DNA from: Kordiimonadaceae bacterium
GTDB taxonomy: Bacteria > Pseudomonadota > Alphaproteobacteria > Sphingomonadales > Emcibacteraceae
NCBI GenBank assembly: GCA_018699075.1
Contig: JABIPV010000253.1
Location: 1-27,210 of the forward strand
Direction: 5' to 3'
Length of the DNA: 27,210 bases
Part shown: in pieces, positions 7,463 through 15,341 of the stretch
Position numbering within the stretch: the stretch's first letter is position 1
Layout of the letters: the number at the start of each line of letters is the position of its first letter
Notes under the pieces: generated by a model
Databases searched by the model: none
Told to the model about the DNA's origin: nothing
The model's input: the letters and a program-made list of their open reading frames with translations, nothing else
Made by a program: the position numbers and the translations under genes

Positions 7463-8626
7463 CTAGTTTTCAATTTTTATCCATTTCTCATTTGAATTGG
7501 TGCTTTTCACCAACGCTTCAACGAAGGCCATGCCACGCACGCCTTCTTCAATTCCGATAAGGCCGTGCCCCATATAATCCCCCTCGAAGGCTCTGATCGC
7601 TTCAGCAAACCCTGTATATAGATTGGCAAATGCCTCAAGATAGCCTTCTGGATGTCCTGATGGTAAGCGGCAAGCACTGTATGCTTCTGCCGATAAATTG
7701 CTTTTATCCAACCCAGCCGTATATGTCTGCATCGCTGCACCGTGCGGTTTATAATAAAGATTAAATGGTTCCATCTGGTGCCATTCAAGACCGCCTTTTT
7801 CGCCGTAAATTTTAATCTTCAGGGCATTTTCCTCACCGGCGCAAATCTGGCTCGCCGTTAAAGTGCCGCTGGCTCCGTTTTGCATACGGAATAAAACAGA
7901 GCCGTCATCATCGAGAAGGCGCCCTTTAACATATATATTCAAGTCCGCGCAAACATCGACCATTATATCACCAGATATATATTCCGCCAGATTATGGGCA
8001 TGTGTGCCGATATCACCCATCGCACCCGCAACACCCGATTTCGCGGGATCCATGCGCCACTCAGCTTGTTTATTATCCACATCCTGCGAAAGCCAGCCCT
8101 GGGGATATTCAACCAGTATTTTACGAATTTCACCTAACTTGCCATCTTTAACCATCGCTCTAGCCTGCTTGACCATCGGGTATCCAAGATAAGTATGGGT
8201 AAGGCCGTAAAGGAGGCCTGTTTCATCTACAATATCCTGAAGTTTTTTTGCTTCATCAAGATTAAGTGTTGCCGGCTTATCGGACATCACATGAAATCCT
8301 GCCCTGAGGGCCGCCTCGGCTGGCGGTAAATGCAAATGATTTGGCGTGACAATGGCCACGAAATCCATCCGCTCACCGATCGGCAGGGCCGCTTCTTTTT
8401 CCATCATCTGGTTATAATCCTCGTAAACTCTGGCAGGATCAAGAAACAGATCACTGCCTGTCTGTTTGGATTTTTCAAAATCACTACTGAAAGAACCGCA
8501 GACAAGTTCTATTTGATTATCAAGTCGCGCCGCCATGCGGTGCACTTCGCCGATAAAAGAACCCGGTCCGCCACCGACCATCCCCATTCTTATTTTACGG
8601 CTTGAGGCATTAATTTGATCAGACAT
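7463..8626 (-). CDS. Gfo/Idh/MocA-family NAD(P)-dependent sugar oxidoreductase
   Basis: A 387-residue cytoplasmic Gfo/Idh/MocA dehydrogenase. The nucleotide-binding loop is GMVGGGPGSFIG (15-26), then TPNHLH (94-99), DKPAT (116-120; usually EKP, the Lys being the conserved catalytic residue) and GDIGTHAHN (204-212) with the catalytic His. The ATG at 8624-8626 is preferred over the TTG just upstream because the Shine-Dalgarno AGGGAG is then well spaced. It is the first gene of the long minus-strand operon, and a 22-base palindrome lies 34 bases upstream of the start. Family members that occur with 3-keto-sugar enzymes (for example ThuB-type proteins) interconvert glycosides or glucose and their 3-keto forms. 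The inferred role here is reduction of 3-keto-glucose to glucose, which would supply the glucokinase encoded nearby. Confidence 0.9.
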   Translation of the reverse strand: MSDQINASSRKIRMGMVGGGPGSFIGEVHRMAARLDNQIELVCGSFSSDFEKSKQTGSDLFLDPARVYEDYNQMMEKEAALPIGERMDFVAIVTPNHLHLPPAEAALRAGFHVMSDKPATLNLDEAKKLQDIVDETGLLYGLTHTYLGYPMVKQARAMVKDGKLGEIRKILVEYPQGWLSQDVDNKQAEWRMDPAKSGVAGAMGDIGTHAHNLAEYISGDIMVDVCADLNIYVKGRLLDDDGSVLFRMQNGASGTLTASQICAGEENALKIKIYGEKGGLEWHQMEPFNLYYKPHGAAMQTYTAGLDKSNLSAEAYSACRLPSGHPEGYLEAFANLYTGFAEAIRAFEGDYMGHGLIGIEEGVRGMAFVEALVKSTNSNEKWIKIEN

Positions 8627-8659
8627 CAAAACTCCCTATTTTTTATCCTATATCCCTAA

Positions 8660-8681
8660 AAAATGTAATCAATTACATTTT
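8660..8681. promoter_or_regulatory. LacI-type operator in the divergent lacI/Gfo-Idh promoter region
   Basis: A near-perfect palindrome with arms AAAATGTAAT and ATTACATTTT around a central CA (20 of 22 positions symmetric). It sits 34 bases before the Gfo/Idh start and about 80 bases before the LacI-family gene, a usual place for a self-regulating LacI operator. On the minus strand it overlaps a possible -35 (TTGATT), with TAGGAT 16 bases further as a weak -10. The same core recurs upstream of zwf at 13634-13655. That the divergent LacI protein binds it is inferred. Confidence 0.75.
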
Positions 8682-8760
8682 AATTGGCAAGCTATATTTC
8701 CTTGTGTAATATGAGCTGAAATAACAAAAATAACAACACATCTTTAATCAGGAAAGAATG

Positions 8761-9759
8761 ATGGCAACAATTCGTGATGTCTCTAAAATAGCAGGCGTAT
8801 CGGTCGCGACCGTTTCACGAACCCTGAGCAAACCTGATAAAGTATCAGCAAAAACCAGAAAAATAGTTGAAGCCGCGATCAAGAAAACCAATTATAAACC
8901 AGATATGCTCGCCCGTAATTTCAGAACCAGAAAATCTTCAACCATCGTTGTACTGGTGCCTGATATCGCAAACCCGTTTTTCTCCCGTGTTATTCGTGGC
9001 ATTGAGCAAACCGCCCAGAGCCTTGGATACGCAGTTTTGCTTGGTGACACACAAGGCCTGCGTACACGGGAATATACATATGCCAACATGGTAAGAACCT
9101 CGCAGACCGACGGCATTATCCAACTTGACTGCCATATACCGTTTGAAGATGGAATTGATACGTCGGCACCACTGGTCAATGCCTGCGACTGTATTCGCGG
9201 CACGGATATTCCAAGCGTTGAACTGGACAATGTAACGGCTGCTCAAAAGATGACTGAACATCTAATCTCTTTAGGGCACATCAATATTGGCCTTATCACC
9301 GGACCGTTAAGCAGTACGGTCACGAAGGACAGGCTTAAAGGTTATAAAAATGCGTTAAAAAAGAATGCCATTGCTATCAATGATACAAATATAACAGTTG
9401 GCGATTATTCTATTTCTTCCGGGACATTAGCGGCAAACGATCTTTTCAAAAACAAAACGCCACCAAGCGCCATTTTTTGCATGAATGATGAAATGGCCAT
9501 TGGCGCAATTCAACAGGCAAAAAAAAATGGACTAAATGTCCCAAATGACATTTCCATTGCAGGCTTTGATGATATTAGCTTTGCCGAATTTTGCGACCCA
9601 CCGCTTACAACCATTTCCCAGCCCGCTGAAGAGTTTGGCACAAAGGCAATGTCAATGCTGTATGATGTCATTAATGGAAATGAGCCAGAAAACAAGAATA
9701 CCTACCTGCCCTTCGAACTTATCATTCGTGATAGTACAGGCCCAAATAAAAGGATATAA
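8761..9759 (+). CDS. LacI-family transcriptional regulator
   Basis: A 332-residue LacI/GalR-family repressor of normal length. The N-terminal helix-turn-helix is ATIRDVSKIAGVSVATVSRTLS, followed by the hinge region NYKPDMLARNFRTRKS and a periplasmic-binding-protein-like effector domain (IVVLVPDIANPFFSRVIRG through AIFCMNDEMAIGAI and ISIAGFDDI). Two adjacent ATGs exist at 8758 and 8761; the second is chosen because AGGA then has a spacing of about 7 bases and the product starts MATIRDV as in most relatives. It is divergent from the sugar operon and 1 base from the DUF1080 gene that follows. The probable operators are the palindromes at 8660-8681 and 13634-13655. The effector is likely a sugar of the pathway, identity unknown. 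Confidence 0.93.
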   Translation: MATIRDVSKIAGVSVATVSRTLSKPDKVSAKTRKIVEAAIKKTNYKPDMLARNFRTRKSSTIVVLVPDIANPFFSRVIRGIEQTAQSLGYAVLLGDTQGLRTREYTYANMVRTSQTDGIIQLDCHIPFEDGIDTSAPLVNACDCIRGTDIPSVELDNVTAAQKMTEHLISLGHINIGLITGPLSSTVTKDRLKGYKNALKKNAIAINDTNITVGDYSISSGTLAANDLFKNKTPPSAIFCMNDEMAIGAIQQAKKNGLNVPNDISIAGFDDISFAEFCDPPLTTISQPAEEFGTKAMSMLYDVINGNEPENKNTYLPFELIIRDSTGPNKRI

Positions 9760-9760
9760 A

Positions 9761-10534
9761 ATGAAATTATTTACCCTGTTAATACTCTTCATCAGCTTTG
9801 CAAACGCCTCAGTTGCCGCAGAAGAAAAATGGATATCTCTTTTCAATGGTAAAAATCTCGATGGCTGGACCGTTAAATTCAGTGGTTCCGATCTAGGCGT
9901 AAATTACAAAAACACCTTCCGCGTTCATGACGGCATGCTATCGGTGAATTATGATGAATACGACGAATTTAAAGAAGAATATGGCCATATTTTTTATAAT
10001 CAAAAATTCTCGCATTATAAAATTAAACTTGAATATAGATTTACCGGCGAACAAATAAAAGGTGGTCCCGATTGGGGCATCCGTAATAATGGCATTATGT
10101 TCCATACCCAATCGCCTGAGAGTATGAAAAAACTTCATGGCTGGCCAGTCTCGCTCGAATTTCAGCTTCTTGGCGGTTTGAGTGACGGTAAAGAGCGCCA
10201 TACGGGAAATGTCTGTACGCCGGGCACACACATCGTGCTGGACGGAAAACTTGAAAAAACTCATTGCATTGATTCAAATTCCAAAACTTATCACGGTGAT
10301 CAATGGGTCACCGCCGAGCTGGAAGTCAAAGATGACGAATATATGCGCCAATGGATAAACGGCGAATTAGTTATGGAATATAAAAAGCCGATTGCTGATA
10401 AATTTGATCCTGAGCAACCTGCCCATCCCATGGCCGACGGCATACCAGTTACTGAAGGATATATCGCCTTACAAGCTGAAAGCCATCCAACTGATTTTCG
10501 AAATATCATGATTTTAAATTTGGATGATCAATAG
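9761..10534 (+). CDS. exported DUF1080 / 3-keto-disaccharide hydrolase family protein
   Basis: A 257-residue protein with a Sec signal peptide (MKLFTLLILFISFANASVAA, cut near residue 20) followed by a single DUF1080 (PF06439) concanavalin-like domain that opens with the hallmark WISLFNGKNLDGW. Later motifs include GIMFHTQSPES, GWPVSLEFQLLGG and AELEVKDDEYMRQWINGELVMEYKKP, then a closing strand containing GYIALQAESHP. The family includes periplasmic hydrolases or lyases that cleave glycosides after oxidation at C3. The start at 9761 lies 1 base after the LacI stop with AGGA as ribosome site, so it forms an operon with the regulator. In this locus it is the best candidate for cutting the 3-keto glycoside made by the GMC enzyme. 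The family call is secure and the exact bond is inferred. Confidence 0.9.
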   Translation: MKLFTLLILFISFANASVAAEEKWISLFNGKNLDGWTVKFSGSDLGVNYKNTFRVHDGMLSVNYDEYDEFKEEYGHIFYNQKFSHYKIKLEYRFTGEQIKGGPDWGIRNNGIMFHTQSPESMKKLHGWPVSLEFQLLGGLSDGKERHTGNVCTPGTHIVLDGKLEKTHCIDSNSKTYHGDQWVTAELEVKDDEYMRQWINGELVMEYKKPIADKFDPEQPAHPMADGIPVTEGYIALQAESHPTDFRNIMILNLDDQ

Positions 10535-10540
10535 ACAGTT

Positions 10541-11503
10541 TTATAAAAACATACCTGAATAATAGCCTGCGGCACCGAATAGTGCCGGCTGTTCTTCCAG
10601 GATAATCTGTGTTTTAATATCTTTTACGAAGGGCAGCTTTTCATTTTCTTCAAATTTTTCTCGAAAATCACTTTTGAGGAATATATCCATGATTTTAGGT
10701 AGCACACCACCGGCAAGGTATACCCCGCCCGTTGCATTAAAAGTCCCCGCCATATCACTGACATATGAGCCAAGCATGCTGCAAAATAACTCAAAGGTCT
10801 CAATGCTGTCTTCGTCTTTATCCTCTGTAGCTTTTTGGTTTATTTCTGCTGGCGCGAGTTTTAAATAATGCTTTCCTTTTATTGCACCAAGTCCGTAATA
10901 AATATTACTTAGCCCACGGCCAGACACAAGATCCTCTACGGTTAGGCGTTGATATTCTTTATTAAGCACTGCACAAATTTCTTTTTCTAGATCACTGCTT
11001 GGTGAAAATCCTATATGACCGCCTTCACTGGCAATCGCTTTCCATTTATCCCCGGCCGAGACAAGCGCGCCGACACCGATACCTGTACCGGGCCCGACAA
11101 CAATCTTATTTCCACGTTCTTCAATTTCACCGCCCCCTATTTGCTGAAGCTGGTTTTCTTTAAGCAGCGGTAGCGCGCAAGCTTTTGCGCAAAAATCATT
11201 AAGGACTTTTACCTCATCCATTTTCATAAAGGGTGCTAGCTCAGATTGATTAAACTGCCAAGTGCCATTGGTCATTGACACTTCGTCCTTATTTACCGGC
11301 CCGGCAAATGCAATTGCTGCACGTTTTGGTCTTGCCCCGATATGATTTAGGTAATCAGAAACCGCATCTTCCAGATAGAGCCAGTTTTCGGTTGGCAATA
11401 CAGACAGTTTTTCAAGCTTGATATCATTTTCTTCGTTGATATGGGCCAGCGCAAAACGTACGTTGGTTCCTCCGATATCTGCTACTAAAAATTCTGAACT
11501 CAT
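10541..11503 (-). CDS. glk: glucokinase
   Basis: A 320-residue bacterial glucokinase (Glk/PF02685 type, ATP-dependent phosphorylation of glucose at O6). Motifs are ADIGGTNVRFAL (phosphate binding, 8-19), AIAFAGPV (64-70), LNDFCA with the catalytic Asp103, VGPGTGIGVG (136-145) and SEGGHIGFSP (159-168), the signature with the sugar-binding Glu and His. It is the third gene of the zwf-pgl-glk set, 109 bases after pgl. It converges with the DUF1080 gene only 6 bases from its end, with the short palindrome GTTTTATAAAAC across the junction. It would phosphorylate glucose imported by the symporter or produced by the Gfo/Idh enzyme. Confidence 0.95.
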   Translation of the reverse strand: MSSEFLVADIGGTNVRFALAHINEENDIKLEKLSVLPTENWLYLEDAVSDYLNHIGARPKRAAIAFAGPVNKDEVSMTNGTWQFNQSELAPFMKMDEVKVLNDFCAKACALPLLKENQLQQIGGGEIEERGNKIVVGPGTGIGVGALVSAGDKWKAIASEGGHIGFSPSSDLEKEICAVLNKEYQRLTVEDLVSGRGLSNIYYGLGAIKGKHYLKLAPAEINQKATEDKDEDSIETFELFCSMLGSYVSDMAGTFNATGGVYLAGGVLPKIMDIFLKSDFREKFEENEKLPFVKDIKTQIILEEQPALFGAAGYYSGMFL

Positions 11504-11612
11504 TTTAATTTAAAATCCCAAACGGCTATTCATTGTATAATTAAATTTCATCTAATAAGATTTAAGTTTCTTTGGTACTCAATGTCAACATCCATTAATT
11601 TTCTTAACGTAC

Positions 11613-12311
11613 TTAGTTGGCCCAATAAAGGCTCACCGGGACTTTATTTTGATGCAATAGATAACTTACCGGTAACGCATCAGTTTTAAATAGCCGCGCA
11701 CGTTCAAATATCTTTAATTTTTTGGTGCCGTAAAATAATAATATTATTTTTTTAGCGTTCAATAGAGAGTTTAATGTCATCGACATTCTAGGAGTGTCAC
11801 CACCGCCGCGCCTTATGCCATGACAAAAATTTTCATTCTTTTCATCCATTGCCGCAGCCGTATCTTCAAGGCCGGGAAATAAGGATGCCACATGGCCGTC
11901 CTCGCCCATTCCAAGCAAAACAACATCAAAAGGCATCACCATAGCGGCAATATTTCTGTTACTCTGCTTCTGGCCAATGAAAGGATCATCGCCTGCTGAT
12001 TTAAGTCCAATATAATTAGCATTCTTTGCATTATTTTGCAGCAGTGTTTCTCTGATTAGTCGTTCATTGCTATCCTGATGGTCAGGCTCAACCCACCTTT
12101 CATCCGTGGGCGCGAACCAAACATTGTGCCAGCTTAATTCCTGTTCAGATAATAAATTATAAAGTGGCCCCGGTGTTGTTCCGCCAGAAAGTAGCATCGA
12201 AGCTTTATTTCTGCTATCCAAGCCTTGTGATAAACTGCTCATCACATCATCTTTCAGCTGTAATAAGAGCTCATCCCGGTTATCAAATTTATAGTCATTC
12301 AAATCTGTCAT
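11613..12311 (-). CDS. pgl: 6-phosphogluconolactonase
   Basis: A 232-residue DevB/NagB-fold 6-phosphogluconolactonase, hydrolysing 6-phosphoglucono-delta-lactone to 6-phosphogluconate. It shows MLLSGGTTPGPLY (39-51), WFAPTDERWVEPDHQDSNE and LLGMGEDGHVASLFPG, the active-site signature of the family. It starts 4 bases after the zwf stop, so the two enzymes are translated together, matching their consecutive steps. Length and motifs are normal. Confidence 0.95.
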   Translation of the reverse strand: MTDLNDYKFDNRDELLLQLKDDVMSSLSQGLDSRNKASMLLSGGTTPGPLYNLLSEQELSWHNVWFAPTDERWVEPDHQDSNERLIRETLLQNNAKNANYIGLKSAGDDPFIGQKQSNRNIAAMVMPFDVVLLGMGEDGHVASLFPGLEDTAAAMDEKNENFCHGIRRGGGDTPRMSMTLNSLLNAKKIILLFYGTKKLKIFERARLFKTDALPVSYLLHQNKVPVSLYWAN

Positions 12312-12315
12312 TACA

Positions 12316-13611
12316 TTACTTTATCATTGGACCTTCTGAGCCTGATGGATAAATTCTCATAGGCATATTTACAGTATCCCATGCGCTACGAATACGATCA
12401 ATCCATTTCCAGGATGACATAATCTCATCACCTCGAACGAAATGAGTTTGATCACCGTTTATCACGTCGAACAATAAAAGCTCATAAGCCTCACGTATTC
12501 TCATTTCTTTTTCCATGACGGGTAAGGGTTGAATGGGAATTGTGAGTGGTTCTCGATCTTTAAAATTAACAATTATTTCGGCAAAACGTGCAGTTAACCT
12601 TTTTCCCGTACGGAGGTAAAAGGGAACATTATGCCAACGCAGCATATCAATATTAACTTTTAACGCGACATAGGTTTCACCAGTTCCGGAAACTTTGTTT
12701 TTTGATAATTTTATATCATCCTGATAACTACTTAACCCATTACTCGATCCATATTGTGCTCTAATGCTATGTGTATTAACATTGTCTACTCCTATGGGGC
12801 AAAGAGCATTAATCACTTCGAGTTTAGCATCACGAATATCATCTGCATCAAATGATTTTGGTTTTTCCATAGCAATATAAGTGAGTAATTGCATAAGGTG
12901 GTTTTGCACCATATCACGAAGTATACCCGCACGATCAAGAAATTCTGCGCGGCTTTCCACCCCTACTGTTTCAGAAACAGTAATTTCAATATCCTCAACA
13001 TGATCATTATTCCAGATTTCTTCCAATTCTCCACCATCAAACCGAAGTTTTGGTATATTCTGCACAGGTACTTTACCTAAATAATGATCAATGCGATAAA
13101 TTTGTCTTTCTTCAAAACTATCTCTGATAATATCATTAATAATTTCGGCACTTTTCAGGCTCTCCCCCAGTGGTTTTTCAACAACAACTCGAGTATTTTC
13201 TGCATTTAGACCATTGGTTTTTAATTCTTTACTGATCGGGGCAAATATAGTTGGAGGGACCGAAAAATAATATATTATTTTTTTGCCTACTTTGGAATTG
13301 GTGATATCCAGGCACCTCGATAATTTCTTCCAATCTTTTTTGCCGCCTAGATCAATATCTATATATTGCAAGAGTTCGCTAAAGTCGCGCCATGAATCAT
13401 CATTAAAATCATCATTAATAAAATGTTTCAGCCTCTCTTCAACAAGCGCTAAAAAATCTTCATAATCAATTTTAGCTCTTGAAACACATAAAATTCGGCT
13501 ATTGGTCGCTAATTTTCCATCGAGTTTCAAATAATATAATGCTGGCAAAAGTTTCCGCAGCGATAAATCGCCTACACCACCAAATATAACTATATCAAGC
13601 ATACTTTTCAT
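12316..13611 (-). CDS. zwf: glucose-6-phosphate 1-dehydrogenase, short form
   Basis: A 431-residue NAD(P)-dependent glucose-6-phosphate dehydrogenase. Visible motifs are the nucleotide-binding GGVGDLSLRKLLPALYYL (11-28), YFSVPP (115-120), EKPLG (145-149), the active-site RIDHYLGK (173-180) and DMVQNHLMQLL (233-243). Typical enzymes have about 480-500 residues. Here the part between EIIVNFKD (345-352) and REAYELLLFDVINGD (373-387), which normally carries the IQPDEG strand and following beta-strands of the large C-terminal sheet, is cut to about 20 residues. The frame stays open, so this is a compact variant rather than a frameshift. The start lacks a strong Shine-Dalgarno; a promoter-like TGC-TATAAA and a LacI-type operator lie just upstream. 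It heads the zwf-pgl-glk operon. Confidence 0.92.
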   Translation of the reverse strand: MKSMLDIVIFGGVGDLSLRKLLPALYYLKLDGKLATNSRILCVSRAKIDYEDFLALVEERLKHFINDDFNDDSWRDFSELLQYIDIDLGGKKDWKKLSRCLDITNSKVGKKIIYYFSVPPTIFAPISKELKTNGLNAENTRVVVEKPLGESLKSAEIINDIIRDSFEERQIYRIDHYLGKVPVQNIPKLRFDGGELEEIWNNDHVEDIEITVSETVGVESRAEFLDRAGILRDMVQNHLMQLLTYIAMEKPKSFDADDIRDAKLEVINALCPIGVDNVNTHSIRAQYGSSNGLSSYQDDIKLSKNKVSGTGETYVALKVNIDMLRWHNVPFYLRTGKRLTARFAEIIVNFKDREPLTIPIQPLPVMEKEMRIREAYELLLFDVINGDQTHFVRGDEIMSSWKWIDRIRSAWDTVNMPMRIYPSGSEGPMIK

Positions 13612-13633
13612 ACTTTATCATTAATATTGACCC

Positions 13634-13655
13634 AAAATGTAATCGGTTACACTGT
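13634..13655. promoter_or_regulatory. LacI-type operator upstream of zwf
   Basis: The core TGTAATCGGTTACA (13638-13651) is an imperfect palindrome, flanked by AAAA on the left as in the operator at 8660-8681. The two sites share the left 11 bases AAAATGTAATC and the TTACA of the right half. It ends 22 bases before the zwf start and overlaps the predicted transcription start of the promoter at 13655-13660, an ideal place for repression. Binding by the LacI protein encoded at 8761-9759 is inferred from this match. Confidence 0.68.
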
Positions 13656-13683
13656 TTATAGCAACACATTTTTCTCATCTACA
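13655..13683 (-). promoter_or_regulatory. possible sigma-70 promoter of zwf-pgl-glk
   Basis: Reading the minus strand, TATAAA (13655-13660) is preceded directly by TGC, forming an extended -10. A weak -35-like TTGTAG lies 18 bases upstream, in the gap between the symporter gene and zwf. The expected start of transcription falls within the operator. There is no experimental support; the call rests on the -10 match and position. Confidence 0.4.
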
Positions 13684-13700
13684 ATAGTCCAGTTTTTAGT

Positions 13701-15260
13701 TCACCACCAGGTGATATAAATAGCTGTTAATACGAGGAATATAGAAAGAGCAACCAAATTGTAACCGGGCGTCGTTCTAAAATCTGCCTTTTCAACATCA
13801 TGAATAGGCTTGTTTTCTTCTTTAAATAAAAGCGATGTACCAACAGCCAGAACAAAACAAATAACAAAAATATAATTCATCCGGTCAAGAAACGGTAGCG
13901 AAGGCCACAGCACCTTAAACGCTATCGACGTTACAAATGAACCAATTGCTGCTGCAAGTGCGCCAGCGGGTGTCGTTTTGCTCCAGAACATGCCGAGAAT
14001 GAATATGATCACGATGCCGGGTGTAAAGAAACTGGTAAATTCCTGTACATACTGAAATGCCTGATCAAAATTACCAAGGAGTGGCCTTGCGCATATCATA
14101 GCAATTATCAGTGATAATAAACTGACAATACGTCCAACCATAACATAATGATGCTGGCTTTTATCCGGCTTATAATAATTATAAATATCCATGGTAAAAA
14201 TCGTCGATATACTATTGGTCATTGATCCGAGCGAGGAAACAATGGCCGCGACAAGTGCCGCAAAAACAAGCCCCATCATTCCGACCGGCATTAATTTCAT
14301 CAATTCAGGGTAGGCTTGGTCCGGCGCTTCAAGATCAGGAAAAAGTGCAAATGCGGCAATTCCTGGAAGCACAACGATCACCGGCATAATAAGTTTTAAC
14401 ACGGCCGCAAAAGCAATCCCCCTTTGTGCCTCAACCAGATTTTTAGCCGCGAGCGCCCGCTGGATAATATATTGATTAAACCCCCAATAGGCGAAATGGA
14501 GCCCCCAGACACCGCCTACCATCGCCGTAATCCCCGGCAAATCTTTATAAAATGGATTATCCGGTGATAATATCATATCAAACTTTTGTGGCGCAACCTC
14601 GGTCAGTGTAACAAATCCACTAATAACACCACTTCCATTGCCAATAATATTTAATGTTACATAGGATAGATAAAGCCCGCCAACCACCAACAAAACCACC
14701 TGAATAATGTCTGTAAAGGCAACCGCTTTTAACCCGCCATAAAGCGAATACGCGGCCGCAAACGCACCAAGAAATAAAAGACCGTAAACCATATCAACTC
14801 CGGCCACCGTATTAATGGCGAGCGATCCAAGCCAGAGTATAGATGTTAAGTTGACGAAAATATAGACACCAATCCAGAATACAGCCAGCACTAGCCTCAC
14901 ATCATGATTATATCGCCGTTCAAGATATTGCGGCATTGTATATATGCCGTGCTTGAGAAATATAGGTATAAAATACTTGCCGACAATCATCAGAATTATC
15001 GCCGCCAACCATTCATATGAAGCAATCCCCAGCCCAACAGCGTAGCCAGATCCAGACATTCCAATAATTTGTTCCGCTGAAATATTAGCCGCAATAAGCG
15101 AAGCCCCAATCGCCCACCATGTTAATGAATTACCGGCAAGAAAATAATCATTAGTATTTTTTTCGTGTCCCGCTTTTTCTCTTGAGACATAAATAGAAAT
15201 TAGGATAAGGCCAACCACATAGACAAAAAATATTCCTATATCTATACCAGACAAGCTCAT
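13701..15260 (-). CDS. SGLT-type sodium/sugar symporter
   Basis: A 519-residue inner-membrane transporter of the solute:sodium symporter family with about 14 hydrophobic helices. The segment SLIAANISAEQIIGMSGSGYAVGLGIASYEW (residues about 54-84) is close to the sodium- and sugar-binding helix 1 of Vibrio vSGLT, and WGLHFAYWGFNQYIIQRALAAKN is also of the SGLT subgroup. The likely cargo is a hexose or a keto-hexose released in the periplasm. Start ATG 15258-15260 has the Shine-Dalgarno AAGGA. It ends TGG TGG TGA, so TGA clearly serves as a stop in this genome. The zwf operon follows 89 bases later with its own operator. It is the only sugar permease in the window. Confidence 0.93.
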   Translation of the reverse strand: MSLSGIDIGIFFVYVVGLILISIYVSREKAGHEKNTNDYFLAGNSLTWWAIGASLIAANISAEQIIGMSGSGYAVGLGIASYEWLAAIILMIVGKYFIPIFLKHGIYTMPQYLERRYNHDVRLVLAVFWIGVYIFVNLTSILWLGSLAINTVAGVDMVYGLLFLGAFAAAYSLYGGLKAVAFTDIIQVVLLVVGGLYLSYVTLNIIGNGSGVISGFVTLTEVAPQKFDMILSPDNPFYKDLPGITAMVGGVWGLHFAYWGFNQYIIQRALAAKNLVEAQRGIAFAAVLKLIMPVIVVLPGIAAFALFPDLEAPDQAYPELMKLMPVGMMGLVFAALVAAIVSSLGSMTNSISTIFTMDIYNYYKPDKSQHHYVMVGRIVSLLSLIIAMICARPLLGNFDQAFQYVQEFTSFFTPGIVIIFILGMFWSKTTPAGALAAAIGSFVTSIAFKVLWPSLPFLDRMNYIFVICFVLAVGTSLLFKEENKPIHDVEKADFRTTPGYNLVALSIFLVLTAIYITWW

Positions 15261-15341
15261 CCATTTTTTCCTTGTAATATACTAATCATATAAGCAATAA
15301 CATTAATTCAGCCTCGGGTACTATTTAAAAAGGAATTCCCC

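Noticed and set aside
9536..9760. Upstream extension of the DUF1080 frame into the LacI gene
   Set aside because: The extension has no family match and would hide a clear signal peptide that starts at the ATG at 9761, which has its own ribosome site.
10538..10549. Palindrome GTTTTATAAAAC at the DUF1080/glk convergent junction as a terminator
   Set aside because: It is short, lacks GC pairs beyond the ends and has no loop or T-run, so terminator function cannot be supported.
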